Shown here one piece after another: positions 23,821-33,837 of a stretch of 64,000 nt of DNA. Below the pieces are notes generated by a model that was given only the letters and a program-made list of their open reading frames with translations, was not told the DNA's origin and did no database searches. Where the stretch lies: NCBI GenBank assembly GCA_047967505.1, contig CM106539.1; one strand, written 5' to 3'. The translations under genes and the position numbers were made by a program. This stretch comes from Dipteris shenzhenensis. Taxonomy: Eukaryota > Polypodiophyta > Polypodiopsida > Gleicheniales. Position 1 is the first letter of the stretch. The number at the start of each line of letters is the position of its first letter.

Positions 23821-23970
23821 TAAATTTAAAAATTGAAAATCCAGATTTTAAAATTTAAAATTTAAAGTTCAAAAATCAAAATTCAAAATTTAAAATAAAA
23901 AATTCAAATTTCAAGTTTCAAGTTTCAAATTTTGAAATTCAAATCTAGAGATCCTACTTTCAAAAAAATC
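23820..23970. repeat. AT-rich inverted repeat, left arm
   Basis: Runs of AAATTT/AAATTC are followed by AGATCCTACTTTCAAA (23949-23964). The right arm at 25498-25685 has the same features in reverse, with TTTGAAAGTAGGGTCT at 25498-25513, one mismatch in 16. Confidence 0.75.
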
Positions 23971-24395
23971 GTACATGCTTTTCATGATTCACGCTATTAC
24001 ACTTTAAAATCATACTATTACTTTAAAAGCAAACTAGAAAATCTAAAAATATTAAAAAACCAAAACTTTAAAAGGCAAAGCTAAACAAACCTTTTAAACC
24101 AAGCATAAAAAGTAAACCTATGAGAAGGAATTGAATTTGTCTTCATGGGGGATCAAGTGCTAGGCTCACCTTGTTCTCTCCCTTCCTAGATCTCCAATGT
24201 GTACGTAGGGTGGTTTGAGAGCTTTAGGACAACGTCTTAGATGGGGTAGTTCTTGGAAAACACTCCTCCACCCTTGCTTAGCTAATTGCAAGCAAAAAAG
24301 TTCAAAACTATGTCAAAATGAGAGGTCCCGGGAGGCTCCCCATCCCAGTTTGTTCCTAACAATGTGTACTTAACTATGTAGGTTTTAAACTTCCA

Positions 24396-24581
24396 TTACC
24401 GATTCAACTCTCCATAGATTCCACACACAATAGTTGGATTAGAAAGAGGTCTTTTTTTCTTTTTTTTTGTTTTTTTGCTCTTCATGCTTTTGGGTGGATT
24501 GCTCCTTCCCCCCAAAACATGCTTTTTTGGGGGGATTGCTCCTTCCCCCCAAACTTTTCTCCTCTTCCTTTTTTTGGGCAT
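24396..24581 (-). other. Candidate first exon with nuclear-localisation-like start
   Basis: A 61-codon minus-strand ORF begins with ATG followed by PKKRKRRKV, which looks like a classical basic nuclear localisation signal. It sits in the central region in the right direction to be the first exon of the transposase gene. The DNA is G/A-rich and low in complexity, so this could be chance. No splice donor was proven. Confidence 0.25.
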
Positions 24582-25350
24582 ACTTTTTTGGGGCTATCTT
24601 CTCCCTTCCTTTCTCCTCCACGACTTCCTTTCCCCTCAACCCTCGACGCTGCTCTTCGACCCTCTGCATCTTCCTCCCCTCGACGACTGCTCCTCCCCTC
24701 CGCGACACCGCTCGGTGACTTCCTCGACGAGTTCCCTACTTCCTTTCTCCCCGGCCCTCAACGCTGCTCCTCGACCCTCCGCAACTTCCTTCCTCGACCC
24801 TCGACGACTGCTCCTCTCCTCCGTGACACTGCTCGACGACTTCCTCAATGAATTCCTTCCTTTCTCCTCCACAACTTTCTTCCTCGACCCTCGGCGCTGC
24901 TCCTCCCCTCTGCGATACTACTCCATGTTGCCCCTTCCCTCCGCGATGCTGTTTCTCCTCCACAACTTCCTTTCTCCTCCACGACTTCCTTTCTCCTCCA
25001 CGACTTCCACACTGCTCTTCCCCTCCGTGACACTGCTCCACGTTGCCCCTTCCCTCCGCATTGCTGTTCCTTCCTCCCACAACATTGTTTTCGGCCTGCT
25101 TCTTCTTGCTCCTTCCCCCCACGACCCTGTTTTTGGCCTATTTCTTCTTGCAGAGCACTGCTTCGGACTGTTTCTTCTTCCTCCGCACAGTTTCGGCCTG
25201 CTCTTGCCTTCAGTGACAGGTTTCCTTTGCTCGACGACATTCCTTGGGTAGGCACAAAGGACAAATCTATTTCTTCTTCATAGCCCTCAGTAGGCCACTC
25301 TTTCCAAACGAGATCTCATCTTGACGAAATCCAAACAGCACAAGCTCACA
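24439..25350. promoter_or_regulatory. Central pyrimidine-rich region between divergent genes
   Basis: The plus strand is strongly C/T-rich with irregular repeats around CTCCTCCACGACTTCC (24600-25060) and a duplicated GGATTGCTCCTTCCCCCC (about 24497 and 24534). It lies between the two AT-rich inverted arms and upstream of a good plant start codon at 25358. I infer a 5' leader or shared promoter for the outward-facing genes. A 258-codon ORF on this strand is low-complexity and I do not treat it as a gene. Confidence 0.45.
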
Positions 25351-25497
25351 AACAACAATGGCTACTCAATCATCCAAGTAAGAAAACGAAAGAAATGGAA
25401 AGTGTACCTAATTCATGCATGTTCTCCATTTTCTCCATTTCAGAACACCACAATTTGAAAGAAAGACTCTTGCAAAAGTAGGAATCTCGAAGTGTGA

Positions 25498-25685
25498 TTT
25501 GAAAGTAGGGTCTTTAGTATATGATTTGACTTTCAGATCTTCAAATTTGAAATTTGAATTCTGTATCTAAGATTTTGAATTTTGAATTTTGAATTTTAAA
25601 TTTTAAATTTTGAATCTAAGATTTTGAATTCTTCAAATTTGAAATTTATATCTTAAGATTTGAATTTTAAATTTTAAATGGGGAG
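25498..25685. repeat. AT-rich inverted repeat, right arm
   Basis: GAAAGTAGGGTCT then repeated TTTGAATTTT/AAATTTGAA blocks mirror 23820-23970. Together with the arrays this makes the middle of the element a large imperfect palindrome. Confidence 0.75.
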
Positions 25686-27075
25686 ATTTGGCCATGCAGC
25701 CAAATCTCTTGGCTTCTTTCAAAACATACAAGATTTGGCCGTACGGCCAAATCTCCCCAGACCTTGGTGATTTCAAAGAAGCTATAAAGATTTGGCATCA
25801 CAACTAAATCTTCCTAAACCTTGCTGCTTTGAAAAGATTTGGCCATACAACCAAATCTTCCTCGACACTCGTGATTAGAAAGAAGATAGCAAGATTTGGC
25901 CGCATGGCCAAATCTCCCTAGACCCTCGTGATTAGAAAGAAGCTAGCAAGATTTGGCCGCATGGCCAAATCTCTTTAGACCTAGGTGATTTAAAAGAAGC
26001 TAGAAAGATTTGGCATCACAACCAAATCTCCCCAAATCCTGCTACTTTGAAAAGATTTGGCCGCACGGCCAAATCTCCCAAGACCCTTGTGATGAGAAAG
26101 AAGCTAGTCGCACAGTCAAATCTCCCTAAACCCTCGTGACTTATAAAAAGCTAGAAAGATTTTGCATCGTAGCCAAATCTCCCCAAACCTTAGTGCTTTG
26201 AAAACTTGGTGCTTTGAAAAGATTTGGCTGCACGGCCAAATCTCCCCAAACCTGGTGCTTTGAAAAGATTTGGCTACATGGCCAAATCTTCCTAAACCTA
26301 TGCTTTGAAAAGAATTGGCCACATGGCCAAATCTCCATAGACCCTTATGATTAGAAAGAAGCTAGCAAGATTTGACCACACACAAATCTCACCAAACCCT
26401 GGTGCTTTGAAAAGATTTGGCTGCACGGCCAAATCTCCATAGACCCTCGTGATTAGAAAGAAGCTAGCAAGATTTGGCCGCACGGCCAAATCTCCCTAAA
26501 CCTGGTGCTTTGAAAAGATTTGGCTGCACGGCCAAATCTCCCTAAACCTGGTGCTTTGAAAAGAATTGGCCGACGGCCAAATCTCCCTAAACCTGGTGCT
26601 TTGAAAAGAATTGGCTGCACGGCCAAATCTCCATAGACCCTTGTGATTGGAAAGAAGCTAGCAAGATTTGACCGCACACAAATCTCCCCAAACCCTGGTG
26701 CTTTGAAAAGATTTGGCCGCACGACCAAATCTCCATAGACCCTCGTGATTAGAAAGAAGCTAGCAAGATTTGGCCGCACGGCCAAATCTCCCTAAACCCA
26801 AGTGATTTAAAAGAAGCTAGAAAGATTTGACTGATTTGAAAGAAGCTAGCAAGATTTGGTTGCACAGCCAAATCTCTCCAGACCCTAGTGCTTTGAAAGA
26901 AGCCCACAAGATCTGGACACAAGGCCAAATCTCCCCAAACTTTGGTGCTTTGAAAGAAGCCCATATGATTTGGCCACACATCCAAACCTCCCCTTCCAGT
27001 GCTTTAAAAGAAGCCCATAAGATTTGGCCGCACGGCCAAATCTCCCTAGTGCAGCCAAATCTCCCTAGAATCTAG
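25684..27075. repeat. Right array of GGCC-centred palindromes
   Basis: More than twenty units of the AGATTTGGCC / GGCCAAATCT near-palindrome are joined by linkers such as CCCTCGTGATTAGAAAGAAG or CCTGGTGCTTTGAAAA. The array lies wholly inside the predicted first intron (25378-27210) of the ParB/methyltransferase gene. One isolated copy (TTTGGCCGCTTGGCCAAA) also occurs near 30360. Confidence 0.92.
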
Positions 27076-30013
27076 TGCTTTCCAAATCTACTACTATGTC
27101 TAGTGTCAATTCTAGATTCTATTTCAGATATGTTTATCGATAATGTGTTTTGTCTAACATTAAAAATTATAAAGATGATAGTTTGTATATTGCTTGGGTT
27201 TTTTTACAGGAAAGACACAAATGTAAAGAAGGTTGAGAAAGTTGTAAGTGGATTTGCAGAAAAAAGCATACCTTGGTACTTTGACATATATAGTATTGAG
27301 GGAGCACAGTTGACACGAGTTCACTTATTTGTTTTGTTACCTAATAAAAGTGCATACACTTGTGTTGGATCGGTACATCAAATCACTGAAGATGTGGTTG
27401 GAAAAGAGGGAGATATTGGATTGTTGATCATTATAAATCAAAATAAGAAGTTTCTCTTGGATCCCAGCGATTATGAAGCATCTCGTATGAAGTTTGATGT
27501 AGATGACAACATGCACTCAAGAGGTTGGATAAGTGTTGAATCAATTGATGGAAATGAAATTGACACAGTGACAACAATCATTGAATCATATCGCAAAGTT
27601 TCAGCAACATTAAAGAAGCGTAAGAGTGGGGAAGATAGTGGGGAAGGAACAAAGAAAGGAAAATCGACTATGGTTCAAGGACCAGGTGGTAGCGGAGAAG
27701 GGGCAAAGAAAGGAAAGCTAACTATAGTTGATGTACCATAAGAAGGAACACCTCTAGAGGGTATGCTAGCAGTTGTGGAAAGAAGCAGTGGTAGTGAATT
27801 GGAGCCAAGTGGAAAGGTCATAGGAAAAAAAGGGCAAAAGAAACCATCAGGCTTAGTGGAATATGAAAAATACTACCCATTCGGGTTGCATGCAACATTT
27901 TCAATTCCAGTTACAAGATGTCAAAAAGCTCCTCCAAGCTATGTATATAGAGGGCTGAACAAAGAGCATGTGGAGAAGCTTGCTGCAGACTTCGGTTATA
28001 ACTCTAGGCCTCCTGCTGCTGTAGCAGATTTAATGCCTTTCAATCCTGAAACAAAGCAGCCCCTGGAAAGGGTAGATAAAAAGGATTTAACCAAGTGCCA
28101 CTACTGGATACTATCTGGACAACATTCAATATATGCTGCTAAAATATTCACATCTAATGATGATAACAGCACGGCCCAAAGAAAGAACTACTACCGCACC
28201 CGCCAGGTGAGGATTGTAGTGAATTGTCCCGCACGCTTTTGTGTGGAGATATCAAAGATGGCAAACGTGGAGTCTCAAAATATCTTGAGACAATCTCCAT
28301 ACATTGATATACTTAAGCAGGTGAGGGGACAATGGATTCTCTTTAACAGACCCAAGAAAGCACAACAAGGGCTTGCAAAAGGACATCCAGATCGTGAGAA
28401 TTGGGATGTAAGTACATATTTTAATTATGAATCATTTTTTACAAGTAGGTTTTTGTGATTATTGCATTCTAATGGATTCATATATTTTGCAGGCTTTCAT
28501 TGACACTGGCAAGGTAACATTGGGCAATAGCTTTGCCACAAAGGATGTACATATGATAATCACAAGCAATGCCATTTATGATGGTTGGATCTCCATCCTT
28601 GAGGATTACATTGCAGGCAAATATTCACAAGATGGAAAATGCCGTAGGCAACCCACAGTCTCAATGTTTAGATGCTTGCGTGGATTGAGTGATGATCAAA
28701 TTGGTCAAATTCAAAATGACATTAAGGAAGGTAGAGTAGTCATAGCTAAAACAAAGACTGATGCCATGATTCTTGATATTGAAGGACGAGCTATGTAGAT
28801 CAAGAGAGATGCTGCACTACAAGAAGAACTTTATATGTTTATATCCGCAGAATGGCCTTCTTTAATGTTAAAAAATTGGGATGAGTGCAGATTACATTTT
28901 AAAATTACTCTAGAATTGTATCATCGGATTCGTGGTTGCTCTGACTCATGGTTAAAAGTGAAGCTTCAACAGGGCAAGGAAACTCCACCATTGCCTGATG
29001 CTGCAAAGGGGTATCTGAGGTGGATTATGGGACAAAGTGAAGGTGCAAGTCATGGACCAAATTCCACCCGGCCTTGGAGGTTCTACACAGTTGGTTCAAA
29101 CATGGAGGGAATGGAATTTATACATAATGTGTACCAAGAGCCAATGGCAATAGGGGTTGCCTTTTTGGATGTAATGTATGGACCAAGCAGAAGTAGAAAT
29201 TGCAATGAGGATCGCTTTGAGTGTTTGTTGAAAAGCTTGATGACAATCGCTTCTCCCCTAGTGCAATTCCTTCTTGTGGTTTTCTTGACCATGGATCATG
29301 TATCATGTTTGAAGAATGCATTAAATAAGACATGCGGACAATGTAAAATACACTTCGGTTGCCTTAATTTTGAAACTGAAGATATATTTGTCACAGCATC
29401 TATGGATGGCTTAATTGCCTGTGTATTGGTAAGCAAGGAAAAGCATTTCAACGATATTGAGCGCTATACCAATGCACAATGTAAGCCATCAATATATGTT
29501 GCAGATGAAAAATATGAAAAATCAAGTGGTGCAGAAGAATCAAGTGATGAGGATGATGATGACGAGGATGATGATGAATTTGACATTGAATTGTCCTTGA
29601 AAAGAAAACGTTCAAGTATCATGAAAGACATGATCATGGGTTTCTGTCGAGAAGATGAGTATGTATTGGACTTGTTCTCTGAGGGCCTTGCTGCAATAGA
29701 GTCTCTTTCTTGTAAGAGGCATGTTGTTTCAGTTGTTGAGACTTATGAGGAGTTGGCAAAGGTTGAAAGTATATGTTGCACGTATGCTTACAGTAATCAT
29801 GAAATTCGACAATGGGCTAGCTTGCAAGAACCAATATTGGCAATAGAGGGGGTGCCAAAAGAAGATGATACAATTGAAGGTGGAGGGGATAAAGAAATTG
29901 ATACCATACCAGGACAAAAAGAGCTTCAACCCTTCAATGAAGAGCAGCGTCAGCATTTACAAAAACACGCTTCAAAGTTTTGGGAAATAGAAGAGGAAGC
30001 AATAGGTCCTTGA

Positions 30014-30718
30014 AATTGTCCTTTTATATGGTGTTCGTGTTTTCCATATGTTATCTTGCTATATTCTCCATATGATGTATTTATTTTGTTCCAAAGATCT
30101 TTTAATATTTCTTGGAAATTTCTTCTATCTCATTGCCATAATTCAAACATTCATATGTATTCTTGAATATGTTTAATTTTCTATATTTCATGAAAAGATG
30201 TTTTTGCATGTTGTAATACCTTCGGAGTGTGATATACATCCAAATTTATTTATGAGTTCATAAATGTTAAAAACTATGTTGAGTCTTGATCGTGATGAAT
30301 GAATTAGTGTAAATTGTTGTTTCTATCCTTATTCACTTCATATGAATGCTCAAATATGTTTTGGCCGCTTGGCCAAATATTTTCTTAGTGGGAACACTCG
30401 GGCAATGCTAGATAATGTTGGACTCCACTCTATCTATTATGCAAAGGTTTTTGGCATTGTAAGGATATGTAGTTTTGGGGATTAAAATAACTTGAAAGGG
30501 TATAGATTCAACAACTTTAGGGGGTATACTAAGCATATGAACATGAATGCTTTCTTTTTTTTAGTATTTCAATTTTGTTTTGAAAAAGAAAAACATGAAT
30601 GCTTTCACACAAACAAATTGCATTGAGAGCACACAACCTAAAGTTTGACAATTTGGTTTTCCATCTCAATCTTCAGTTTGTTTCTACTTATGAATTTCAT
30701 TTCCTTGTTTATCAACAG
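30014..30718. other. Spacer between cargo genes
   Basis: An AT-rich stretch with no ORF. It contains one solitary GGCC palindrome near 30360. The next coding block begins after a plausible splice acceptor (TTATCAACAG at 30718), so an upstream exon of that gene may be hidden here. Confidence 0.5.
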
Positions 30719-32012
30719 ATATTGGCCATCTCAATTTCACATTGCTAGAAGCATTGCCTGTACATGTGACACCTGATCCAATGATTCATTATGTGCCTAA
30801 TTTGAACATTAGCACACAAGTTCCAAGCTCAACATGGTTGCTTGAAAATGTTGAGGATGCAATGTCTGCAGTCAATGTTCCATTGACAAATGTGAATGCA
30901 AGCTTAGAAGGTAAAGGAGAAGATGCAATGTCATTGTATGAAGCCAAGGTGCAGGAAGAAATCTTAGAAGGTAAAGGAGAAGACATAATGTCACCCTCAG
31001 AAATAATGTCAAAAGAGGTGATAACAAAAATAAGACTAGCAGTGATAATAGATTTGAAAGGGTTATTGCTCGAGCATTGTTTTTCAAAGTCAAATAAACA
31101 TATGAGCTTGCACAATGGGAAGCATTGGCTTGTTCTCCGTCCTGGGTGTTTAGAGTTTCTACAATGGTTGCTCGATCACTACCATGTTGGCATTTGGTCC
31201 ACTGGATGAGAAAAGGGCATGGTGCAACACATGCTGGACACTTTGGAGCATCATGTTAACAGAAAGCTACATTTCTTCATGGTTTGGGGTGCGATGGCAT
31301 GCCACAAGCATACAAAGAGTAGAATCATTCGACCAGATAGGATGAATGTGGAAGCGGAGTTTAAACCATTAATGAGAGTGTGGTGTTGTTTTAAAGAGGA
31401 ATGCAAACTAGCAAGAACAGTGTTCATTGATGTTTCGCCTTACACGGGTTGTGTTAATCCAGCAGAAAATTGCATTTTTCCTACAAAATTTGATATAGAT
31501 TGTGGTGATTCTATATTGCTTCATGAGTTATTACCGTACCTACAGATGCTAGATGATGTAGTAGATGTGCGCAGTGCCATCTCTTCTAACAGATTTGGTC
31601 AAGCTCCGATTGTCGAAGGGCATTATATGTTCTATTATTTTCAACCAATGATCCTTGAATTCAAAGAAAAAAACAAAGAAGTTCTCGAAAGGATGAATGT
31701 CGAATCTCATATGTCTACTCGTAGTTCAAAAAAAGACACAGAGAAAGGTATTACTTCACCTATAACCAAAACTAGAGTGAGAGGGACTTGTCCTACTACA
31801 AGAAGTATGGTGCATGCTCAACATGTTATATTGAATGAAGAGGAAGAATGCATGCTAGGAAAAATTTCCAAAATGGGGCCATTGAAAGATAGTGAGGCAA
31901 AACGCTTTGCTATGGTTCTTGGATGCAAGGAAAGGGGAATCACTGCCGATGCTGCAAGGGCATTCTTAGCCAACTTGATTCGATTTTATTGTATAGACAA
32001 CCCTTAGGGAAT
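30719..32012 (+). pseudogene. FCP1/NIF-like HAD phosphatase domain protein
   Basis: The coding block opens after a splice-acceptor-like TTATCAACAG. It has a variable N-terminal part with a duplicated EGKGED motif, then AVIIDLKGLLLEH at about 31039. This is the HAD motif I position, but the second aspartate of DxDx(T/V) is lysine. It is followed by LRPGCLEFLQWLLDHYHVGIWST, FKPLMRVW, a TVFIDVSPY motif (usually DDSPYK), NPAENCIFP and LLPYLQMLDDVVDVR, the signature order of FCP1/NIF-type phosphatases. A TGA at 31207-31209 and a TAG at 32005-32007 interrupt the frame; a GTGAGT donor follows at 32013. Two catalytic acids appear changed, so phosphatase activity is doubtful even if repaired. Its partner downstream is the SET block. 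Confidence 0.72.
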
Positions 32013-32270
32013 GTGAGTGATCTTGTTAATTAGAGTTGGAAACACAAATGCTCAACTAAAACATTTGTACCTACATTCTGATTTATATTTGGACACTATT
32101 TGGTTAGATTCGATTTGCAAAACATTATGTTTCAATTTGTTTTGTGAAAGAATTAATAGACATTGAGTTAGTACCTTGTCCAAAAAATGCTATGTGCTTT
32201 ATGATGTGAGTTTGTATTCCTCCACTAAAAGAATGATTCTTTGATTTTAAACATATGATAGGTGTTGCAG

Positions 32271-32798
32271 ATTGTCCTGAAAAGTTGAAGAGCTATCTTA
32301 TTACAAATTTTGATCCTGCATCCAATGGCTTATGGAAACATAAATTACCCATACCCATTGAGCGCGTGTTCGAAATGAATGGCATCCATTATGAAGTAAA
32401 GAAATCTACAATACCTGGGGCAGGATATGGTCTTTTTGTACATACGAGCATCAAGAAAAAACAAGATTTGATGGTATATAATGGTCTTGAGTATGATTAT
32501 GATACTTGGAGATCTCTCCTCAAGTTTTTCCCAAGGATGAAGACTTATGGAATGTTTGAAGATCCATTCATTGAGCCATTGACAGATGTGAAATGTATTG
32601 TATGGAAACATTGCTGGATATATAAATAGCTCAATGTATTATAAAGAAAGAACAAATGTTATATTTGTATACATCCCTAAACTACCACCTTGGGCTCAAA
32701 AGTCACAAGGAAATTTGAGTGCCCATGGCTACATTACTGTGCAAACCATAAAGGATATCTCCTTCGGAGATGAGCTACTTTGTGAGTATGAATACTAG
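32271..32798 (+). pseudogene. SET-domain methyltransferase remnant
   Basis: After a likely acceptor (GGTGTTGCAG at 32270), the frame reads STIPGAGYGLFVHTSIKKKQDL (G-x-G of the SET start), then MVYNGLEYDYDTW. A frameshift near 32600 is followed by YGNIAGYINSSMYY (the usual R-F-I-N-H-S-C position), NVIFVYI and TIKDISFGDELLCEYEY (the terminal G-E-E-L-x-x-Y motif). SET domains methylate lysines, usually in histones. The block could be the last exon of the same gene as the HAD domain, but my reading of the 32013-32270 intron does not keep phase, so either an indel is present or the gene is separate. Confidence 0.72.
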
Positions 32799-33546
32799 TA
32801 TGGAATTGTTAATGATTATGTTAAACGATGTGCAAAATTGGCTATGTGTCAATGGTTTTGATTATATTTAGTACAAGAAAGCAATTTAAAAAAAGGTTTT
32901 TATCAAGACCATGTCTCTGAGTTTCATGAGCTCTATTGTGACGGAGAGTTTCATGAGCTCTATTGTGATGGAATGGTGTTTTTGAACACCACATTTATAT
33001 GATGGATGTCAAAGCTCTACCATAATCCTATTGCATATGTCAATACTGCAATTTATCAACATAGAAACATATGCATTTGACATTAATTTGATACATCTAA
33101 TATACCAAATAAAAATTGACAGTTGTTGCAAGTTTAATTTTGTTTTTGAAGACCACATTTATATGATGGATGTCAAAGATCTATAACAATCCTATTGCAT
33201 ATATCAATACTCCAATTTAATTTACTCCAATGAATCTTCCTAACGCAACATCTATAAATTGGCTTTTGTTTGTGGTTTTGATGCATACGAAACAACAAAC
33301 ATCTTTCTTTCACTAGCAAATCAACAAATGTTTTGGCCATGGAGCCATGTTCACATCTATTAAGGCCTTTTGCCATAGCAACATACGGAAGATTTTTGCT
33401 TGGGTTTCTAGGAATTGGGAAAGTATTGTGCATGGTCTAGTCTCCCCCAACATAATTGAAACTTGGGTCCTTAATGGAGCTAATGTTTCAATAAAAAACA
33501 TCAAATTTTACTTTTGAAGTGACTATATTTTATTTCGTGGGAATTG
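32799..33546. other. Right subterminal region of the transposon
   Basis: AT-rich and without a gene. It holds the inverted hairpin motif at 32972-32992 and the twice-occurring TATATGATGGATGTCAAAG. A similar length on the left (19330-19978) is also noncoding. Confidence 0.6.
32972..32992 (-). repeat. Subterminal inverted repeat, right copy
   Basis: Reverse complement of the motif at 19667-19687, identical over the 21-bp core. The neighbouring sequence TATATGATGGATGTCAAAG occurs twice near here (about 32998 and 33162). Confidence 0.75.
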
Positions 33547-33577
33547 GGATTTTCCCAAATTCTCTAATATAGTGTTT
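33547..33577 (-). repeat. Right terminal inverted repeat
   Basis: The reverse complement begins AAACACTATATTAGAGAATT and matches the left end with one C/T difference. Confidence 0.9.
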
Positions 33578-33590
33578 GGAGCTCTACTCT

Positions 33591-33794
33591 TGTAAATTTC
33601 TCCCACAGGGGCCTCTCTTGTGCCTAGCTCTTCTTACATTACTAACTGTGGGAGAGGAGAGCACACACAAAGGGGTAAGGAGACACCAAAATGTGGTGGA
33701 GCAAAAGCTACTCCAGCTTATTCCTCTATCATATATATATGAGCATACATGGGCACTGTACAAGTGGGTGGGCACACTGCCCCTTACCCCAACA
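33591..33794 (-). repeat. Copia 3' LTR
   Basis: The reverse complement begins TGTTGGGGTAAGGGG directly after the polypurine tract TTTAAGTGGGAGGT and ends TTTACA. A TATATATATGA stretch lies inside. Only 13 bp separate it from the terminal repeat of the large DNA transposon. Confidence 0.65.
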
Positions 33795-33837
33795 ACCTCC
33801 CACTTAAAGGCAGTGTGCCTTTAAGGGAGTATAGTAC

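Larger units (their letters stand above)
25358..30013 (+). pseudogene. ParB-like domain fused to N6/N4-type DNA methyltransferase
   Basis: Predicted exons: 25358-25377 (AACAATGGCT start, donor GTAAGA), 27211-28407 (acceptor TTTTTTTACAG) and 28493-30013 (intron 28408-28492, GTAAGT...TTTTGCAG). All junctions keep the frame. After an unrecognised N-terminal domain and a lysine/glycine linker (27600-27740), a ParB/Spo0J-like domain reads GLNKEHVEKLAADF then YWILSGQHSIYAAK (about 28100-28145). The last part matches bacterial N6_N4 methyltransferases: a motif IV position reading DVMYG instead of DPPYG (29168), CLLKSLMTIASP, LTMDHVSCLKNAL, then YVLDLFSEGLAAIESLSCKR (about 29660-29720) as the SAM-binding motif, with an acidic insert before it. 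Stops at 27739 (TAA) and 28796 (TAG) break it. A prokaryotic origin is inferred. Confidence 0.7.
19299..33577. mobile_element. 14.3-kb DNA transposon with chromatin/DNA-modifying cargo
   Basis: The two ends form a terminal inverted repeat of about 31 bp with one mismatch (19299-19329 and 33547-33577). The outer bases read AAACAC(C/T)ATATTAG, resembling the CACTA class if the true end is at CAC (19302 and 33574). A second inverted pair (TGGTGTTCAAAAACACCA) lies about 370 bp inside the left end and 585 bp inside the right. Genes diverge from a central region: a DDE transposase leftward; a ParB/DNA-methyltransferase gene and an FCP1-like/SET coding region rightward. I could not define a clean target duplication: GG flanks both sides if the element starts at AAACAC, and there is no 3-bp match at CAC. 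Several stops and frameshifts indicate an inactive copy. Confidence 0.82.

Noticed and set aside
23037-23836. ORFs on both strands across the left palindrome array
   Set aside because: The proteins consist of the translated repeat unit; they appear in several frames and carry no domain.
24475-25251. 258-codon ORF on the plus strand in the C/T-rich centre
   Set aside because: Low-complexity L, S, P and F composition caused by CTCCTCC-type repeats; overlapping ORFs of similar quality occur in other frames.
23055-27075. CRISPR-like look: direct repeats with palindromes and linkers
   Set aside because: The linkers are themselves repeated and similar, unit length varies, there are no cas genes, and the setting is a plant transposon.
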